Shown piece by piece: positions 50,518 to 53,248 of a stretch of DNA of 53,248 nucleotides. Every line of letters begins with the position of its first letter. The stretch's first letter is position 1. The position numbers were made by a program, and so were the translations under genes. The notes beneath the pieces are model-generated. The model was given only the letters and a program-made list of their open reading frames with translations. It was not told where the DNA came from and did not search any database. Source of the stretch: Oscillibacter sp. Its GTDB lineage: Bacteria > Bacillota > Clostridia > Oscillospirales > Oscillospiraceae. The DNA is taken from positions 1 through 53,248 of the forward strand of contig JAAVZX010000070.1 of assembly GCA_022791875.1 (NCBI GenBank). The letters are read 5' to 3'.

Positions 50518-51060
50518 TTAGTTAATGTTATCTACGTGCAGGGATCGCATCAAAAATAAGGTGCTTACCACGTCCAATACGGGGAGGATTTGGCCCGGGT
50601 AATGGAACAGGGAGGGGCCGTCGCCGTGGCGGCGCATGGTGTGGACCAGCGCCAGGCCCAGACAGCCGCTTTGGAACACGAACAGGCACACCAGACCCGC
50701 CGGAATCAGCAGCAGCGGGAGCAGCGCCCCCCTGGACGAGATAATCAGCGCCCCGCACACCACGCCGCTCCAGACGAAGTACAGCACATAAAAAGGAATC
50801 GTTTTCATTTTCAGCAGCCGCCACCCGCTCACCAGCCGCCCCATATGCCTCTGATGCCGCGCCACGAAGCCCATCACCGCGCAGATCCACCCCAGAACCA
50901 CCGCCAGAACGGTCCCCGCCAGCCAGCTCAGAACCAAGAGCTTGCCGCCCTCGCTGAATTCCTCCCGCTGCCAGTTCAGAATCAGGATGCCCACAGGCGC
51001 GGCGATGCTCAGCGCCAGATGCAGGTACAGAGCGGCTATAAAAAGCCTGGCCGTTTTCAT
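50518..51060 (-). CDS. hypothetical integral membrane protein (180 aa)
   Basis: A 180-residue protein with four to five membrane segments (about residues 8-28, 43-68, 88-110, 112-135) and one conserved-looking basic loop (RHQRHMGRLVSGWRLLKMK). I do not recognise the family. It lies between the M3-like peptidase and DUF1576-type genes, with a promoter of its own at 51092-51120. No ribosome site better than GGGGGAGG upstream of the ATG at 51060. Confidence 0.7.
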   Translation of the reverse strand: MKTARLFIAALYLHLALSIAAPVGILILNWQREEFSEGGKLLVLSWLAGTVLAVVLGWICAVMGFVARHQRHMGRLVSGWRLLKMKTIPFYVLYFVWSGVVCGALIISSRGALLPLLLIPAGLVCLFVFQSGCLGLALVHTMRRHGDGPSLFHYPGQILPVLDVVSTLFLMRSLHVDNIN

Positions 51061-51091
51061 GGGCCTCCCCCCTCTGTCATTCTATATGCTC

Positions 51092-51120
51092 ATGATAGCA
51101 CTTTTCCCCACAAATGTCAC
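51092..51120 (-). promoter_or_regulatory. promoter of the 180-residue membrane protein
   Basis: GTGACA (51120-51115), 17 bp, TATCAT (51097-51092) with TGC before it. Confidence 0.55.
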
Positions 51121-51210
51121 CCAGTTTTTCGGTGGGATTCAAAAGAAACCGGAGAACGCGGCCCTTCCAAAGCCGGGCTCCCCGGTCCGTACCAGGAAAA
51201 ACGGGATTCC

Positions 51211-52578
51211 CTACGCGTCCGGCCTCTTGTGGGACCAGATCGCCACGCTGGGACGGGTGTGCCAGGTGGTAATGTCGATGGGCTCGCTCTTCTCAAAGAG
51301 GTCGTAGTAGTCCTCCTCCTGGAGGGTGGGACGCCGGCGGCGGACGATGGCGGTAATGGTAGGATACAGCACGATAGCGATCAGCCCTCCGGAGAACCCG
51401 TTGTTGTACAGGTTCAGCCCCGCCACAGGCCCCCCGGTCTGGAGCACCAGCGCGGAGTGGATGAACCCCGCCAGGATGCCCGCAGGCCAGCCGAAGTAGC
51501 CCGCGATAGGGGCCAGCGTCGTGCCGAACAGTCCCGCTAATTGCAGAGACGGATAGTCCGGCGTATAGTGTATCCCGTAGGCCCCGATGAACACGCCGAT
51601 CATCACGGGGATGATGTTCAGAGCGTGCTTTCCGAAGGCGGAGAAGCCCATGATCGTGAGAATGCCCCCCATCGTCGGCCCGTTCAGGTCCCCGTCCACC
51701 AGGAGGATGTAGGCCATGCCCAGGAAGCCGTTGACGCCGATGTTCACCAGCACGGGGCCGTAGCCGAACATGCGCAGATAGTCGCTGGGAGCGCGCCCGA
51801 TGGTGGACAGCAGCCGGCGGTAGCCCCTCAGCACCGCCGAGGGAGACTTCCCAACCCCGAACAGCCCGAACAGAATGGAGAAGGAGCACAGAATGCCCAG
51901 GACGATCTCGAACTTGCGGTTATAAGCGGTAGCCCAGAACAGCACAGTATCAGGGCTGTCCCCAAACGCTTTCAGCATGGGAACGATCATCATAGCCAGA
52001 AGACCGCAGGCGAAGCCCATGTTGTATAGGTTCATGCCGTTCTGAATTTTATAGGTGTAGGAGGACAGGGAGGGCATAATAAACCCGATGGCGATGCCCA
52101 CGGCGAGCCCCAGCGGAAGACTGGCGTGAACGCTTCCCAGGGACATATAGCTCACCAGCGGAGCCAGGGAGGTAGACAGGAGGCTGACCCCGGCGTGTTT
52201 GGAAAAGGGGTCCCTCTGGTAGCGGGCATAGAGCCAGGTGCCGAAGATAATCGGCCAGATATTGAAGAAATTCTTCCCAAAGAGGGAGAACCCGGCCATA
52301 AGCCCCATTTCGACGATCGTAAAACCGTTAAACGGGTCTCCGGAGAATTTGAGGATGCAAATAGAGATAGCGGTCACGATTCCGGCGTTGATCAGCGCCG
52401 CCCCAGGCCCCCCGATGGAGACGTAATCGGTGATCAGCAGATCTTGGAGTGTGACAATGTGGTACAGCCCGGTCAGGATGCTCTCGAAGGGTTGAAGGAA
52501 GAGGCCCAGCACGATCAAGCCCCCGGAGAAAACCAATGTAGCCGGAAATAATTTTTTGTAACGGAACCGGTTTGGCAA
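51211..52578 (-). CDS. DUF1576-family transporter-like membrane protein
   Basis: A 455-residue polytopic membrane protein with about 12 segments. The two halves repeat three motifs in the same order: MGLMAGFSLFGKNFFNI / IMGFSAFGKHALNI; LLSTSLAPLVSY / LFGTTLAPIAGY; and GMNLYNMGFACGLLA / GLNLYNNGFSGGLIA. This internal duplication points to a channel or carrier of two-fold pseudo-symmetry; DUF1576 proteins are uncharacterised. I prefer the TTG at 52578, seven bases after GGGGAGG, over the ATG at 52593, which would have no ribosome site and would contain that sequence as coding. Strong promoter at 52626. Confidence 0.85.
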   Translation of the reverse strand: MPNRFRYKKLFPATLVFSGGLIVLGLFLQPFESILTGLYHIVTLQDLLITDYVSIGGPGAALINAGIVTAISICILKFSGDPFNGFTIVEMGLMAGFSLFGKNFFNIWPIIFGTWLYARYQRDPFSKHAGVSLLSTSLAPLVSYMSLGSVHASLPLGLAVGIAIGFIMPSLSSYTYKIQNGMNLYNMGFACGLLAMMIVPMLKAFGDSPDTVLFWATAYNRKFEIVLGILCSFSILFGLFGVGKSPSAVLRGYRRLLSTIGRAPSDYLRMFGYGPVLVNIGVNGFLGMAYILLVDGDLNGPTMGGILTIMGFSAFGKHALNIIPVMIGVFIGAYGIHYTPDYPSLQLAGLFGTTLAPIAGYFGWPAGILAGFIHSALVLQTGGPVAGLNLYNNGFSGGLIAIVLYPTITAIVRRRRPTLQEEDYYDLFEKSEPIDITTWHTRPSVAIWSHKRPDA

Positions 52579-52625
52579 GATATTCCTCCCCATTCTATAG
52601 AAAATTTGAAAATCTTAACGAAATC

Positions 52626-52654
52626 ATTATAGCGTAAAAATAGCATAAAATCAA
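52626..52654 (-). promoter_or_regulatory. SigA promoter of the DUF1576-type gene
   Basis: TTGATT (52654-52649), 17 bp, TATAAT (52631-52626). Confidence 0.75.
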
Positions 52655-52844
52655 CTGCTATTTCCACCGCGAATTGGTAAATTCGCCAATTTCGACAAAC
52701 CCCGCCCCCAACCCCTTCAAATTCCTGGAAGCCCGTGCCCATTTTTCCCTAGAGTCCCAAAGATTTCCTCAGACTATACAATATACAAAAGGAACCGTTC
52801 CCAGACCCCGCGCCAAAGGGCGCAAAAAAATTTCAAAAGACCCC

Positions 52845-52873
52845 TTGACACAAACGGAAAAGTCTGCTAGAAT
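52845..52873 (+). promoter_or_regulatory. SigA promoter of the tRNA gene
   Basis: TTGACA (52845-52850), 17 bp, TAGAAT (52868-52873) with TGC before it, 13 bp upstream of the tRNA. Confidence 0.9.
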
Positions 52874-52886
52874 AATCCTCGTTGAC

Positions 52887-52962
52887 GCGGGCATAGCTCA
52901 TCTGGTAGAGCGCCACCTTGCCAAGGTGGAGGTAGCGAGTTCGAGCCTCGTTGCCCGCTCCA
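52887..52962 (+). tRNA. tRNA-Gly (anticodon GCC)
   Basis: Acceptor GCGGGCA / TGCCCGC, D-loop TCATCTGGTAG, anticodon stem CCACC / GGTGG around TTGCCAA (anticodon GCC), T-arm GCGAG-TTCGAGC-CTCGT, then discriminator T and an encoded CCA. All four arms fold. One mature tRNA gene, not part of a cluster in the window. Confidence 0.97.
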
Positions 52963-52963
52963 G

Positions 52964-52996
52964 AAATTCCGAAGCCGAAAGGCTCCGGAATTTTTT
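52964..52996 (+). terminator. terminator of the tRNA gene
   Basis: AAATTCCG...AGCC, GAAA loop, GGCT...CGGAATTT followed by TTTTTT, two bases after the CCA end. Confidence 0.88.
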
Positions 52997-53007
52997 GTGC
53001 CTGCCAT

Positions 53008-53159
53008 ACGAGGGGCCTCCGGCGGCTTACTTTTCTGGAAAGAAAAGTAAGCAAAAGAACTTTTTAACTCCACGCGAAACCGGTGGGTGAAGAAGCCTGT
53101 CGCGCCGAAACGGGGGGCTGAGCAAAGTGGTCCTTACCTCGTTGCGAGGTAAGGACCAC
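53008..53159 (-). repeat. B-family composite repeat, copy B7
   Basis: Reverse orientation: GAGGGGCCTCCGGCGGC core, AT hairpin at 53026-53051 (CTTACTTTTCT / AGAAAAGTAAG), mini-stem CCAC/GTGG, linker GCCTGTCGCGCCG, hairpin 1 at 53127-53159 (GTGGTCCTTACCTCG / CGAGGTAAGGACCAC). Hairpin 1 has nearly the same sequence as in B5 (29451). Confidence 0.88.
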
Positions 53160-53192
53160 ATGAATTTTTTATATGCTGATAAATAAAAATAA

Positions 53193-53248
53193 GTGGGTCC
53201 GTCCATGCAAGTGGAAGGACCCACCAGCGTTGCAATAACTTACCGTGT
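53193..53248 (+). repeat. B-family composite repeat, copy B8 (cut by window end)
   Basis: Hairpin 1 (GTGGGTCCGTCCAT / GTGGAAGGACCCAC, two mismatches) followed by CAGCGTTGCAATAACTTACC, the start of the linker. It is inverted relative to B7; the two hairpin ends face each other 33 bases apart. Confidence 0.75.

Overview
The window reads as a chromosomal segment of a GC-rich, anaerobic, Gram-positive gut-type Clostridia (Oscillospiraceae-like; Flavonifractor/Intestinimonas-type gene content is an inference). Reasons: strong GGAGG ribosome sites, SigA-type promoters (TTGACA/TTGCAA-17-TATAAT), pyruvate:ferredoxin oxidoreductase, an oxygen-sensitive 4-hydroxybutyryl-CoA dehydratase, SLH-type surface proteins with a CsaB pyruvyl transferase, and small palindromic intergenic repeats. 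There is no phage, plasmid or transposase gene in the window.

Layout. 1-6.5 kb (minus strand): acyl-CoA dehydrogenase, 4-hydroxybutyryl-CoA dehydratase and PFOR, a fermentation block compatible with butyrate formation from succinate/4-aminobutyrate-type precursors. 7.8-12.4 kb (plus): GntP-type permease, IlvD/Edd-type dehydratase and DapA-type aldolase, together a sugar-acid uptake and cleavage cassette giving pyruvate. 12.5-18 kb: small protein, then (minus) an unknown protein, a DMP19-like protein and a glycosyltransferase-CsaB fusion; DUF4330-like membrane protein; membrane-bound XRE regulator. 18.3-24 kb: secreted 5'-nucleotidase with LysM, MerR/carboxymuconolactone-decarboxylase divergon, RNHCP protein, HAD phosphatase-zincin-acyltransferase operon. 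24-29.2 kb (minus): livKHMGF branched-chain amino acid ABC transporter. 29.6-36.3 kb (minus): large LRR/Cys-rich/SLH surface protein, DUF421 protein, acyltransferase, CLC antiporter with fluoride-type signature residues. 36.7-46.5 kb: serC, BI-1 protein, dapF, dicarboxylate/amino-acid symporter, patatin, LTA-synthase-like enzyme, two small XRE regulators behind a tandem operator, comFC, mreB. 46.7-52.6 kb (minus): S41-like protease with SLH-like tail, membrane-anchored M3-like peptidase, small membrane protein, DUF1576-type internally duplicated transporter. 52.9 kb: tRNA-Gly(GCC).

The feature most likely to be undescribed is a set of short, structured intergenic repeats. Family A (8 copies), family B (8 copies) and family C (6 copies) fill most intergenic gaps. 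A and B share a GCCGCCGGAGGC core but carry different palindromic modules, and copies usually sit directly after a stop codon in a fixed orientation. Hairpin arms differ between copies but stay complementary. They look like portable 3'-end or insulator elements.

Cell-envelope genes dominate the rest: CsaB makes the pyruvylated wall polymer that SLH domains bind, and two SLH-like proteins are encoded in the same window, with an LTA-synthase-like enzyme, two acyltransferases, a LysM enzyme and MreB nearby.
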